A DNA stretch of 64,000 nucleotides from Bacillus xiapuensis (GTDB lineage Bacteria > Bacillota > Bacilli > Bacillales > Domibacillaceae): NCBI RefSeq assembly GCF_002797355.1, contig NZ_KZ454940.1, positions 248,001-312,000 of the forward strand, in the 5' to 3' direction. A model generated the notes under the pieces. That model saw nothing but the letters and a program-made list of their open reading frames with translations. It did no database searches and was not told where the DNA came from. This document shows positions 33,751 through 42,681 of this stretch, piece by piece. Made by a program: the position numbers and the translations under genes. Each line of letters starts with the position of its first letter. Positions within the stretch are counted from its first letter, which is position 1.

Positions 33751-33951
33751 CTATTTCCTCCCTTCTATTTTTTTATAGTCATTTAGATCCTTTGACCAAT
33801 GACTATACACGCATGATTATACCTCATTTATTCGAGTGAATTCGACATTTTTTTCAGAATGCTAATTAAATCCAATAAATTAACCGAATTGTCCGTTAAT
33901 TTATTTTGGAACACTGAGAAGCTTGGGACTAACCATTGAAGGCAAACAATA

Positions 33952-33985
33952 AAAACCAAATTCAAGGAAACCTTGATTTGTTTTT
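33952..33985 (-). terminator. Terminator of the DUF2920-like gene
   Basis: CAAATCAAGG and CCTTGAATTTG pair with a one-base bulge around TTT, followed on the minus strand by a T run. Confidence 0.7.
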
Positions 33986-34019
33986 TGAGTTACTGCCTAT
34001 TCAAATAGCATTCTTACCA

Positions 34020-35114
34020 TTAAGATTCCACTTTAACAACTGGCAGCCCCTCCGAATAATCTACATTGTATACACGTTTAGATGTTTGAATTCGCACAGG
34101 CCGTTCGCTTCTCTCAACTCCGCTAGAAAATGTATGATTAGTGATGACAGCGTCAAACAATTTTAAGAAATCAGCATCTAATCCATGATTCGTTGACTTA
34201 AATACCTCGCCATCTACATCCCGATCCGATATTTCATGATACCAACAATGATGGATACTTTCACAAAATTTTCGTTTCCTCACATGAGAAATCAAATGGT
34301 CGGTTGTACCATGAAAACATTCAATATGGCAGCGGTTATGAAAAGTTTGATAAAGAAAAGATAAATCTAAAAATTCCTCATCATAATCCAATCTACTAGC
34401 TAAATAATCAAATTCTATCTGTAAAGTCATTTTTCCGATCCTTGTAAGTAAATAGCGAGGAGACTTTAAATAATTTGGAAATAACCAAGACGAATTATCA
34501 ATCAGCAAAGAAAATAAATCAGGAGCTAATGCATTGCATAAATAGCTTAAATAGGCACCATGGGATTGCCCGAATAGTATAATCCTCTTCGTATTAAAGA
34601 GCAATCCATTATCCTCTAGAATCTTCATCACATAATGAATGGCTGTGATGTGATCTATCGCCTGCATAATCCCCATATCATTGAAGTTGTCTAATGTCTC
34701 TTTCAAGTTTTCTTTTACTCTTATAGAAAGATCATAGTTTCTTCCAATCGTAATGAATTGGCTAGCATCAAAGCCGCCAGCATAGATTCTTTCGATTTCA
34801 CTTGCTGTAAAGATCCCTCGCAGTTCCTTTTCAGAAATCTGGATATTCACTGATTCGCTGCCTTGCATAAATTGCTGGCCAAAGTAATCACATTGAATAG
34901 TGATTAAATTATATTGATCCGCAAATAGTGAACGCATTTTCTTGTACACATTTGAATGGGCGCTCCCTCCAAAGCCCGGAATTAATAAGAGCATGCCCGT
35001 TTCTTTATTTACCCCTTGATCTGGCTCAGAAAAATATATCGTTAGCTCCCTTGCATTTTCATTTTGATATAAATTGGGATGTGCAGGCCAACTAAGTTGA
35101 TAATCCTTGGACAT
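34020..35114 (-). CDS. DUF2920-like alpha/beta hydrolase in the flagellar glycosylation island
   Basis: A 364-residue protein with an alpha/beta hydrolase layout: oxyanion-region IPGFGGSAHSN, nucleophile elbow FGQSHGAYLSY with Ser near residue 186, and a late histidine in STNHGLDADF. It matches my memory of DUF2920, a family found beside flagellin modification genes in Campylobacter and Bacillus, where the role is not established. The gene is AT-richer than the core genes. A GGGGTTC block precedes the ATG. It might trim or transfer an acyl group on the flagellar sugar; that is speculation. Confidence 0.72.
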   Translation of the reverse strand: MSKDYQLSWPAHPNLYQNENARELTIYFSEPDQGVNKETGMLLLIPGFGGSAHSNVYKKMRSLFADQYNLITIQCDYFGQQFMQGSESVNIQISEKELRGIFTASEIERIYAGGFDASQFITIGRNYDLSIRVKENLKETLDNFNDMGIMQAIDHITAIHYVMKILEDNGLLFNTKRIILFGQSHGAYLSYLCNALAPDLFSLLIDNSSWLFPNYLKSPRYLLTRIGKMTLQIEFDYLASRLDYDEEFLDLSFLYQTFHNRCHIECFHGTTDHLISHVRKRKFCESIHHCWYHEISDRDVDGEVFKSTNHGLDADFLKLFDAVITNHTFSSGVERSERPVRIQTSKRVYNVDYSEGLPVVKVES

Positions 35115-35229
35115 TTTTGAACCCCTTTCACTAATCCATTGTTTTCGCTGTTTTTAAAGACTGTTTATACTTTTGTATAAATAAGTTACCAACTTCTTTA
35201 TCTCGTCTAATGGTTCACATAGCTCTTCT

Positions 35230-35871
35230 CATACTGTTCGTTCCTGATTCAATCCAATCGAATTCGAGTGCTTTTTGCTCGTCTACTAAACTCGCTATCT
35301 AGCGGACTTTCTTGAACTTCTCACAAATTGTCGCTCTATCTTTTACACGCACTGTATATATCATATTTGCTAGCCCCACGGGCTAAACAGACCCGATATT
35401 CCCCTTTGGAAACGCAGTAAAAGCTTGCGTTAGCCGTGCCTTTTAAAGCGCTTAAAAAACAGAAGGACCTCTTCCACGACACACCTGTTCAATTCTACCA
35501 ATAACTATTTCCAGTAATTATCTGATTCTATTGTCTTCACCATGTAGGCAAACACTTCTTTGCAGCCATCTTCACAAATCCCAACAACGATATATATAGC
35601 TGCTTTAGACACCCTATCACAGTGCACCGCTATGCATGTCGCATCTAAAATAATGCACTCAGACATAGCGCAAGTGTAGCGAGCGGTGATTTAATGCTTT
35701 ACCACTTTTGAAACCGCATTCATTATATTTGAATTCGTTTATGAGGTATCATGATACCCGTACATTTTTTCGACTAGACTAGCGTTTACGTCGTCTTGAT
35801 ACCTTTTTGAAACAAATGCGTTCTTGTTGTTTGACTAGTTCGATGGCAATTCCTGTTGTAAACTGATTCAT
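35230..35871 (-). pseudogene. Decayed IS256-family transposase
   Basis: The minus strand from ATG at 35871 reads MNQFTTGIAIELVKQQER, then stops. Further fragments in shifting frames read ECIILDATCIAVHCDRVSKAAIYIVVGICEDG, then CKEVFAYMVKTIESDNYWK and VEEVLLFF, then KDRATICEKFKKVR with ALEFD. These match, in order, the catalytic (LDA...) and following regions of IS256/mutator transposases. Stops, frameshifts and an internal deletion make it inactive. GGGGACAGACCTCTTTTCTTT just upstream (35872-35892) recalls an IS terminal end. It sits exactly between the DUF2920-like gene and neuB, a sign that the island was mobile. Confidence 0.8.
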
Positions 35872-36026
35872 GGGGACAGACCTCTTTTCTTTAAAAGAGT
35901 TGTGCTAACTTTATTCTATCAAGAAAAAGTCTTCCTTTTTAGCGTTTTATTCATTTTCACCAAATATTATACACTTTCTGCCGATAATAATATTAAGAGT
36001 TACGCATAAAAGGTTGGAGGAATAAC

Positions 36027-37076
36027 ATGAAAAATCCATTTATCCAAATAAAGAATAGAAAAATTGGTCTAGATTATGAACCTATTGTTATTGCTGAAAT
36101 TGGCATAAATCACGAAGGAAGTTTATTAGTCGCAAAAGAGATGGTGGATGCTGCTTATGAAGCTGGTGCTGAAATAATCAAGCATCAAACACACGTAGTA
36201 GAAGATGAAATGAGTAAACATGCCAAAAAGGTAATACCAGGAAATACAGATGTCTCTATTTATGAAGTGATGGAAAGATGCGCATTAAATGAAGAAGATG
36301 AACAAGCACTTAAAACTTATGTTGAATCAAAAGGGATGATTTTTTTAAGCACTCCCTTTTCAAGAGCTGCTGCTGATCGATTAGAAAGAATGGGCGTCTC
36401 AGCCTATAAAATCGGATCTGGCGAATGTAATAACTACCCATTGATTGAACATATCGCTTCATTCGGTAAGCCAATGATTGTATCCACTGGTATGAATGAT
36501 ATAAAAAGTATAAAAAAAACGGTTCAAATATTAGAACAATACCAAGTTCAATACGCTTTATTACATTGTACAAACATCTACCCTACTCCTCCGGAACTAG
36601 TAAGACTAGGAGGAATGCAGGAATTACAAAAAGAATTCCCCAACGCTGTAGTTGGCTTATCGGATCATACGTTAAATAATAATGCTTGTTTGGCCGCTGC
36701 GGCTATAGGAGCATCCGTTTTAGAAAGACATTTCACCGACAGCAAAACAAGAAAAGGGCCCGACATTATTTGTTCGATGGATCCATATGAGTTGAAGCAA
36801 CTTATCAACGGAAGCAAAGAGATTTATAAAATGCGTGGTGGCAAAAAAGAAGCCACACAGGAAGAGCAAGTAACCATCGATTTTGCATTTGCTACCGTTG
36901 TCACAACCGCTGATTTGAAAGCAGGGGATACGCTAACCAAAGAGAATATTTGGGTTAAGCGCCCTGGTATTGGTGAAATAAAGGCTGAACATTATGAAAA
37001 ATTAATAGGAAAACGTATAAAAAAAGATATCTTAGCAGATGAACATTTATCTTGGAATGATATTGAAGACGTTTAA
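36027..37076 (+). CDS. neuB: Sialic/nonulosonic acid synthase, NeuB family
   Basis: A 349-residue enzyme that condenses a 6-carbon amino sugar with phosphoenolpyruvate to make a nonulosonic acid. The TIM barrel shows [61 protein letters not shown] and GLSDHT. The C-terminal antifreeze-like SAF domain (about 285-349) ends [15 protein letters not shown]. NeuB (ManNAc to Neu5Ac), LegI and PseI are hard to tell apart by eye. The partner genes neuC and neuA follow at once, forming a three-gene operon. The operon is AT-rich relative to neighbours. Confidence 0.93.
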   Translation: MKNPFIQIKNRKIGLDYEPIVIAEIGINHEGSLLVAKEMVDAAYEAGAEIIKHQTHVVEDEMSKHAKKVIPGNTDVSIYEVMERCALNEEDEQALKTYVESKGMIFLSTPFSRAAADRLERMGVSAYKIGSGECNNYPLIEHIASFGKPMIVSTGMNDIKSIKKTVQILEQYQVQYALLHCTNIYPTPPELVRLGGMQELQKEFPNAVVGLSDHTLNNNACLAAAAIGASVLERHFTDSKTRKGPDIICSMDPYELKQLINGSKEIYKMRGGKKEATQEEQVTIDFAFATVVTTADLKAGDTLTKENIWVKRPGIGEIKAEHYEKLIGKRIKKDILADEHLSWNDIEDV

Positions 37077-37088
37077 GGGGTACATGAT

Positions 37089-38216
37089 ATGAAAAAGGTA
37101 TTATTTCTTACTGGTACGAGAGCGGATTATGGTAAAATTAAATCTCTGATGAAAGAAGTAGAAAAGCATAATGAGTTTGAATTACATATTTTTGTCACAG
37201 GCATGCATATGCTGTCAAAATACGGTTCAACTTGGAAAGAAATAAAAAAAGATGGTTTCAACAATATCTATCAATTTATTAACCAAAAAAGCCAAGCACA
37301 TATGGATATTACATTAAGTAATACGATCTTAGGCTTAAGTAATTATGTTCATGAACTAAAACCTGACTTAATTGTTGTTCATGGTGATCGCCTTGAAGCG
37401 TTAGCTGGTGCAATTGTCGGCGGATTTAACAACATTCGAGTGGCTCATATTGAAGGAGGAGAAGTCTCTGGAACTATTGATGAATCCATCAGACATGCAA
37501 TCACAAAGTTTTCTCATATCCACCTTGTCAGTAATGAAGAAGCAAAGAAAAGAGTCATTCAGCTTGGTGAAAGAGAAGAAGCCATTCATGTAATCGGTTC
37601 CCCAGATATTGATATTATGTTATCAAATGACCTTCCAACTATTGAAGAGGTAAAAAAGAGATATGAAATACCATTCGATGAGTACGCTATTTTTATGTAT
37701 CATCCAGTCACAACGGAATCAAAAGAAGTATCAGAGAAAATTAAAATTATAATTAATTCATTAATTGACTCCAACAAAAATTATATTATTATATTTCCGA
37801 ATAATGATGAAGGCAGTGCTGCGATACTCAAAGAATATGAGAATATTTCCAATCATCCTAATTTCAAAATTTTCCCATCAATGAGGTTTGAATATTTTTT
37901 AACTCTATTGAAAAATTGTCAATTTATGATTGGAAATTCAAGTGCAGGAATCCGAGAAACGGGTATATATGGCATCCCTTCTATCAACATCGGCAATAGA
38001 CAGCAGGGAAGATTTGACATGCATAAAAATCATCATATTATAAATATAAGGGAAGATCAAAAAGAAATATTAGCAGCTATTCAATCTATAAACAATCACA
38101 AACAAAAGAACTTTACCTATGGGGACGGAACAAGCAACTTAAAGTTCATTAATCTGCTAAAAAAAGATGTTTTTTGGAGAATACCTATACAAAAAAAATT
38201 TATCGATACATATTAA
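37089..38216 (+). CDS. neuC: Hydrolysing UDP-GlcNAc 2-epimerase, NeuC family
   Basis: A 375-residue epimerase that releases UDP and forms ManNAc (or the diacetyl-bacillosamine-derived sugar if LegG). Motifs: GTRADYGKIKSLMKEVE, VVHGDRLEALAGAIVGG, VAHIEGGEVSGTIDESIRHAITKFSHIHLVSNEEA, and NSSAGIRETGIYGIPSINIGNRQQGR near residue 300. No aminotransferase or dehydratase for legionaminic acid lies in the window, which fits plain NeuC, unless those genes are elsewhere. 12 bases after neuB. Confidence 0.92.
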   Translation: MKKVLFLTGTRADYGKIKSLMKEVEKHNEFELHIFVTGMHMLSKYGSTWKEIKKDGFNNIYQFINQKSQAHMDITLSNTILGLSNYVHELKPDLIVVHGDRLEALAGAIVGGFNNIRVAHIEGGEVSGTIDESIRHAITKFSHIHLVSNEEAKKRVIQLGEREEAIHVIGSPDIDIMLSNDLPTIEEVKKRYEIPFDEYAIFMYHPVTTESKEVSEKIKIIINSLIDSNKNYIIIFPNNDEGSAAILKEYENISNHPNFKIFPSMRFEYFLTLLKNCQFMIGNSSAGIRETGIYGIPSINIGNRQQGRFDMHKNHHIINIREDQKEILAAIQSINNHKQKNFTYGDGTSNLKFINLLKKDVFWRIPIQKKFIDTY

Positions 38217-38230
38217 GTAGGTGCAGCAAA

Positions 38231-38932
38231 ATGTATAAAGAAAAGACATTTTTAGCCGTCATTCCAGCAAGAGGCGGCAGTAAAGGCATACCCAGAAAGA
38301 ATATCTTTACCGTTAATAATAAACCATTAATTCAATATACAATAGATGAAGCCTTATCATCTAGATATTTGGATGAAGTAATTGTATCGACAGATGATTT
38401 AGAAATAGCAAAAATATCTAGAGATTTAGGAGCAGGGGTACCCTATCTTCGCCCTGCTGAACTTGCCAACGATCAATCGAAAACGATTGATGCTATTATT
38501 CACATTATTGAAGAGCAAAAAAAAAGAGGCAAAGTATATGACTACGTCGTTGTACTTCAACCAACACAGCCTTTACGTAAATTCTGGCACATTGATGAAG
38601 CTATACAAAAAATAATAAACTCTCATCAATCCAGCTTAGTGAGTATTTCACTTGTGAAAGAGCATCCCATTTTGTTTAGAACTCTAAATGAAGATGGCTT
38701 AGTAAATAACCTCCTTAATGTTAACAGCACGGTTCGCCGGCAAGAATTTAATGCTTATTATAAAGTTAATGGAGCGATATACATAAACAAAATCGATGCA
38801 AACTTCAATCATCATACTAGCCTTAACGACAACAAACTAGGATACATTATGGATACTAAGTTTGACTTAGATATTGATACCTATTCGGATTTGGAAAGGT
38901 TTAAACTGATCCAAAAAGGAATAATAAACTAA
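38231..38932 (+). CDS. neuA: CMP-nonulosonic (sialic) acid synthetase, NeuA family
   Basis: A 233-residue nucleotidyltransferase that activates the acid with CTP. The CTP-binding motif is AVIPARGGSKGIPRKNIF, followed by VVLQPTQPLR and the sugar-binding region with YIMDTKFDLDIDTYSDLERF near the C-terminus. The start at 38231 has TAGGTG upstream; the open frame overlaps neuC further 5' but lacks a site. The product should be the donor used by the Maf transferases. A strong terminator follows. Confidence 0.92.
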   Translation: MYKEKTFLAVIPARGGSKGIPRKNIFTVNNKPLIQYTIDEALSSRYLDEVIVSTDDLEIAKISRDLGAGVPYLRPAELANDQSKTIDAIIHIIEEQKKRGKVYDYVVVLQPTQPLRKFWHIDEAIQKIINSHQSSLVSISLVKEHPILFRTLNEDGLVNNLLNVNSTVRRQEFNAYYKVNGAIYINKIDANFNHHTSLNDNKLGYIMDTKFDLDIDTYSDLERFKLIQKGIIN

Positions 38933-38946
38933 TTATACCTATGCTT

Positions 38947-38984
38947 AAAAAGCCTTAATCACTTCATTATGATTAAGGCTTTTT
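38947..38984 (+). terminator. Terminator of neuBCA
   Basis: AAAAAGCCTTAATCA and TGATTAAGGCTTTTT pair around CTTCATTA, with A and T runs. Confidence 0.92.
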
Positions 38985-39023
38985 AATGCGACATTCACAT
39001 TCCTAATAAAAGATAACTTTTTA

Positions 39024-40004
39024 TTATACTCTCAAGATTGCTCTCAAATGATTTCCTGATTTAGATTGATCTATAATAGGCTGCAAGACATCATAGAGCG
39101 CTTCGCATGTCTCAGATAAATTCAATTGCTGGTTGTACTCGTAATAACTTTTTAAATCCCCCAAATCGATTCCTTTTGTTGCAAAGTAGCTTACTTCCAT
39201 ACCAGTTAATTCTGCTAAGCGATAAATGGATTGCTCTGTGAAATAAGATAGATGTTCTGCCGGCATAATTAAATTGGATTCACTTTTCATAACTTGAATG
39301 GCAACAGAATCATAATGAGGAGTAAAAATAACAAGAATACCGTCCTTGTTTAGCAAACTTTTTGCTGCATTCACTAAATTCAAAGGATCTTCTACATGTT
39401 CTATTAAATCAAACATAGTAATAACGTCAAATTTCTCATCCGTATGTAAATCGCTTAATTGTTGATTCCAGATAGGAATATTTAACCTTTCCGAAGTGAA
39501 ACTTGCTAAATCCTCACCTAATTCCAATCCGTGGCATTTTACTCCCTTTTCCTTTGCAATTTCTAAAAACCACCCTGTACCGCAACCAACATCTAACAAA
39601 CGAATGTCTTCTATTTTTTTATTCACATTCTTTTCTATTAACGAAATTCTTTCCTCAGCAAATCTTATTTGTCTATAATTTTTATTTGATAAATATCCCT
39701 TTCTAGCATCATTTAATGCATGCGGAGCTGAATAAATATCATTGGTATGGATAGGAACCCGATCAAAAAAAGCTGTCCCGCAAAGTAAACATTGATATAA
39801 GTTAAAATTGAATTTTTTAAATTCAAATTTTTTTTCTAAAGAACTGCATACAGGACATTTAGTTCTTTCCTTCCAACCATGTTTGTTATCAATAGTTCTA
39901 ACATTATTTTTCTGCCTATCTAAAATAGTGCTTAAAAAACCTTTGGGTCTCATCTCAGTTAAATCTATTGTTTGAAAACTTTCTAAAGAATCCTTATATC
40001 CCAT
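39024..40004 (-). CDS. SAM-dependent methyltransferase with N-terminal zinc-ribbon-like site
   Basis: A 326-residue class I methyltransferase. Residues about 45-75 carry CPVC...CLLC, a zinc-ribbon-like pair. The SAM motif is LLDVGCGTGWFLEIA near residue 145, motif II-III ITMFDLIEHVEDPLNL and ILVIFTPH. Zinc-ribbon plus MTase proteins are common in glycan clusters, where they methylate sugars. It lies between neuA and the larger Maf gene on the opposite strand to neuBCA. Substrate not determined; the flagellar glycan or its precursor is the contextual guess. Confidence 0.85.
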   Translation of the reverse strand: MGYKDSLESFQTIDLTEMRPKGFLSTILDRQKNNVRTIDNKHGWKERTKCPVCSSLEKKFEFKKFNFNLYQCLLCGTAFFDRVPIHTNDIYSAPHALNDARKGYLSNKNYRQIRFAEERISLIEKNVNKKIEDIRLLDVGCGTGWFLEIAKEKGVKCHGLELGEDLASFTSERLNIPIWNQQLSDLHTDEKFDVITMFDLIEHVEDPLNLVNAAKSLLNKDGILVIFTPHYDSVAIQVMKSESNLIMPAEHLSYFTEQSIYRLAELTGMEVSYFATKGIDLGDLKSYYEYNQQLNLSETCEALYDVLQPIIDQSKSGNHLRAILRV

Positions 40005-40080
40005 GAACGGTCCATTCCTTTTTTAAGTATTATGGTCTTATAGAACACAAATATTTTATCCGAATTCATTAAGAGAACAA

Positions 40081-41946
40081 TCATTGATTTCCTTTAAAAT
40101 GATTCTCAAGTTCTTCCCTTAGTTCTGTAAAGTAATCTTTGACAAACACAAAGTGAGCTTGTATATCTTTCAAAAATCTACTGAATAATTTAATGACCAA
40201 GTTTCCTTTTCTAATTGCATTCTTTTCGTAACGAAGTAATTGGCTCTCCTCAGAAAGCTGTTCATTTTGGACTTGCATCATCGGCTCGATAAATGCCTGA
40301 TAGTATGGATTAGCCTTCAATTTCGCAAACTCTTTATCAAATTTTGCAAATTCATATTCTAATCTGTTAGCTTGATGCTGTACAACCATTGATTCTATTT
40401 TTTTTAATTCTTGAGTGGTGCTCCCAATCAACTGCTGACATTTTTCATAATTTAAATTCATTTTTCGCAGTTTCTTTTTTATGTAATCTTTATTATATTG
40501 ATTATTTACTGAATGCCAATTATTTGATACTATCCCTTTCTCAGTAAGATGATTCTCCATCACTTGTGCTAACGAAAGAAAGCTTGTTCCCGCAATATGC
40601 GCTCCACCCTTTGTCGTATTTATCACTTCTATTTCAGGTGATTGACTAATATACCATTCCAACTGTTTGCGCATTCGGTTAAATCCATCATTGGTCTGAA
40701 CATCATTGCCATACACATCTTTTACACATATGCTTTTTTCTTTTTCTTCTTGTGTTAATTCATTAGCTATATGTTCATACTGAATCCCATCTGAATAACG
40801 GCGGTTGTTTTGATACGCTAAATTTTGTCCAGCTAAGATAATTGAACGGCATCCCAGCAACTTTAACAGTTGGAATGTCACGACTGCTATAGAAGGCGCG
40901 TCAAGGACAATATCAATATTTTGAGAAATATCCAGTAAGTGAGGTGCCACTGTATCTTGACTTGTAATCATATGCAGCATTGGTCCTGGATATTTTTCTA
41001 ATGTTTCAAATCCTACAGAACTACCAAATACTAAAGGAATTTGGTTAATATTGTCTGCTTTTAACCTTTGAAATGCGATCTGATTGGCTTCTTTCGGATC
41101 ATACGTACAGGCCGCATCCGGATAAATCCCATGCTCTATGAGCGCATTGATTGCTGAACCAACGGAAAAAATATACGCTAACCCATTTTCTTTAATATGC
41201 TTCAGGTTTTCAAACTCCTCAGACAATGACGGACCAGCCGCAACAATAATCGCCGGTTTGCCTTCAAACGCACTCTTATCTACATCATGCAAAATGTTTG
41301 GCGTTTGTAATACTTTAGGAAAGTTTTTAATGGAGTTGATCGTCCAGCGTTTTTGAAAAGACAGTCCGACCGCTAAGTTGCTCCTCTTATCTTTGAGCAG
41401 CTCCTTCAATGTTTTCATCACAGCTGTATATTCTTTGGCATAGAGCTTTTCATATACTGGAAGAGTGTAGATATATATATCCTTGCCTGCCCATTGATAA
41501 AGCTTTCGCATGACTGACTGAATGTCTTCTTCTTTACTGGATGTAAAAATCTTTTGTAATCGATGAACGGATAGCTCTTGTAAGCTTTGATGCGATAAAA
41601 ACTGGTTCAGCACTTCCAAGTTCGGCTCGTAAATCGAATATTTCATATCCGGGTATTGTTTCAGCAAAGCTTTAATATGGTAGCCCAATCCTGCTCCAAA
41701 AAACAGCACGTGTCGGACATTTTCGGGTATATCTCTTTGCTGCTGCAGCCGCTCGCTTTCCTTTTCAGGATCATATTTACTGTGAATGTATTGTGTATAG
41801 CCACCGACCGTTAATTTTAACGTCGGCAAGCCTTTTTTCGAAGGCTCGACTGAGACGTTCTCCGTCTTTTCATCATGCTTGGATAAAGCTTGCAGCAAGG
41901 AACGGTCCTGCAGCCGCAAATAATTCCGATTATCAATTAAGATCAT
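40081..41946 (-). CDS. Maf-type flagellin glycosyltransferase (DUF115), long form
   Basis: A 621-residue Maf-family protein. The N-terminal Rossmann-like part has FFGAGLGYHIKALL. The central DUF115/MAF_flag10 domain shows GKPAIIVAAGPSLSEEFENL, YDPKEANQ, and GCRSIILAGQNLAYQ. A long helical C-terminus (about 490-621) is seen in PseE/Maf transferases. Maf proteins put nonulosonic acids on Ser/Thr of flagellin before export. The ATG at 41946 has AAGGA 8 bases upstream and overlaps the previous gene by 14 bases, so it is coupled to it. It is the candidate user of the CMP sugar from neuBCA. Confidence 0.88.
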   Translation of the reverse strand: MILIDNRNYLRLQDRSLLQALSKHDEKTENVSVEPSKKGLPTLKLTVGGYTQYIHSKYDPEKESERLQQQRDIPENVRHVLFFGAGLGYHIKALLKQYPDMKYSIYEPNLEVLNQFLSHQSLQELSVHRLQKIFTSSKEEDIQSVMRKLYQWAGKDIYIYTLPVYEKLYAKEYTAVMKTLKELLKDKRSNLAVGLSFQKRWTINSIKNFPKVLQTPNILHDVDKSAFEGKPAIIVAAGPSLSEEFENLKHIKENGLAYIFSVGSAINALIEHGIYPDAACTYDPKEANQIAFQRLKADNINQIPLVFGSSVGFETLEKYPGPMLHMITSQDTVAPHLLDISQNIDIVLDAPSIAVVTFQLLKLLGCRSIILAGQNLAYQNNRRYSDGIQYEHIANELTQEEKEKSICVKDVYGNDVQTNDGFNRMRKQLEWYISQSPEIEVINTTKGGAHIAGTSFLSLAQVMENHLTEKGIVSNNWHSVNNQYNKDYIKKKLRKMNLNYEKCQQLIGSTTQELKKIESMVVQHQANRLEYEFAKFDKEFAKLKANPYYQAFIEPMMQVQNEQLSEESQLLRYEKNAIRKGNLVIKLFSRFLKDIQAHFVFVKDYFTELREELENHFKGNQ

Positions 41947-42535
41947 GGCGCATTCCTTCTCTATCAATCATCATTTTCACTTCTTTAGCCATCGTCTCAA
42001 ATACCGGCTCAATTTCATATTGCAGCATATCCGCAATAAGAACAGTATCGATATTTTCTAATGCTTCTTCCAGATTGCCTAACTCTCCTTTTAGATCCGA
42101 TAAGGAGGCCAGCACCTTCTCCCAATTTGCTGGCCGGACCACAGATTGATCTATCGTTTCTGCCGATAGCAGCAGCCACTGAATTCCTTCAAATAACTGA
42201 TTTAACTCTTGCCAACAAGAAGGATCCGGATGATTGTAAAATCGGTCCGCTAATGCGGCAATATGCGGCAAAGCACGCGCTGTATATTCTTCTGCGGACA
42301 GCAGCAAGTCATTGATAAATTCTTTGGCTGGCACCGCCATCACTTCAATCGTTTCAATGTGAGGCAAACGGTTGGACAAAACCACCTCGGGACTTTCCAA
42401 TATCTTCTCATGATTGACCACCAGATGATCAAAATAATATTGATCACCTAATAAATCATTAATCTTCTCTATTATCTCCTCGACAGAAGTGTCGTTATCA
42501 AACTCAATCACTTGTTCTTGAAAATGGAGTTTCAT
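41933..42535 (-). CDS. Acidic protein coupled to the Maf transferase
   Basis: A 200-residue soluble acidic protein, MKLHFQEQVIEFDNDTSVEEIIEKINDLLGD... then mostly helical with many Glu/Leu. No recognised family. It overlaps the Maf gene by 14 bases and is translated just before it, so it probably works with the transferase, as a partner or acceptor-binding protein. The ATG at 42535 follows GGGGGG; a first in-frame start at 42550 lies within that region. Similar small proteins occur beside Maf genes in other Bacillaceae, as far as I recall. Confidence 0.68.
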   Translation of the reverse strand: MKLHFQEQVIEFDNDTSVEEIIEKINDLLGDQYYFDHLVVNHEKILESPEVVLSNRLPHIETIEVMAVPAKEFINDLLLSAEEYTARALPHIAALADRFYNHPDPSCWQELNQLFEGIQWLLLSAETIDQSVVRPANWEKVLASLSDLKGELGNLEEALENIDTVLIADMLQYEIEPVFETMAKEVKMMIDREGMRHDLN

Positions 42536-42681
42536 AGGTGTTCCCCCCATACATTAGTTCTGTATCATCACTTTCTTCTCCTAATATCGACATAAATCAG
42601 CTTTTTTAAATAGCCTAATGTCCTAATCTTATTTATTCCCTAAGGCTTTTATATTACAATAGTGGCAAAGGAGACTTAGCT

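Noticed and set aside
35600-35700. Functional transposase at the IS256-like region
   Set aside because: Multiple stops and frame changes and loss of internal sequence; only a remnant is supported.
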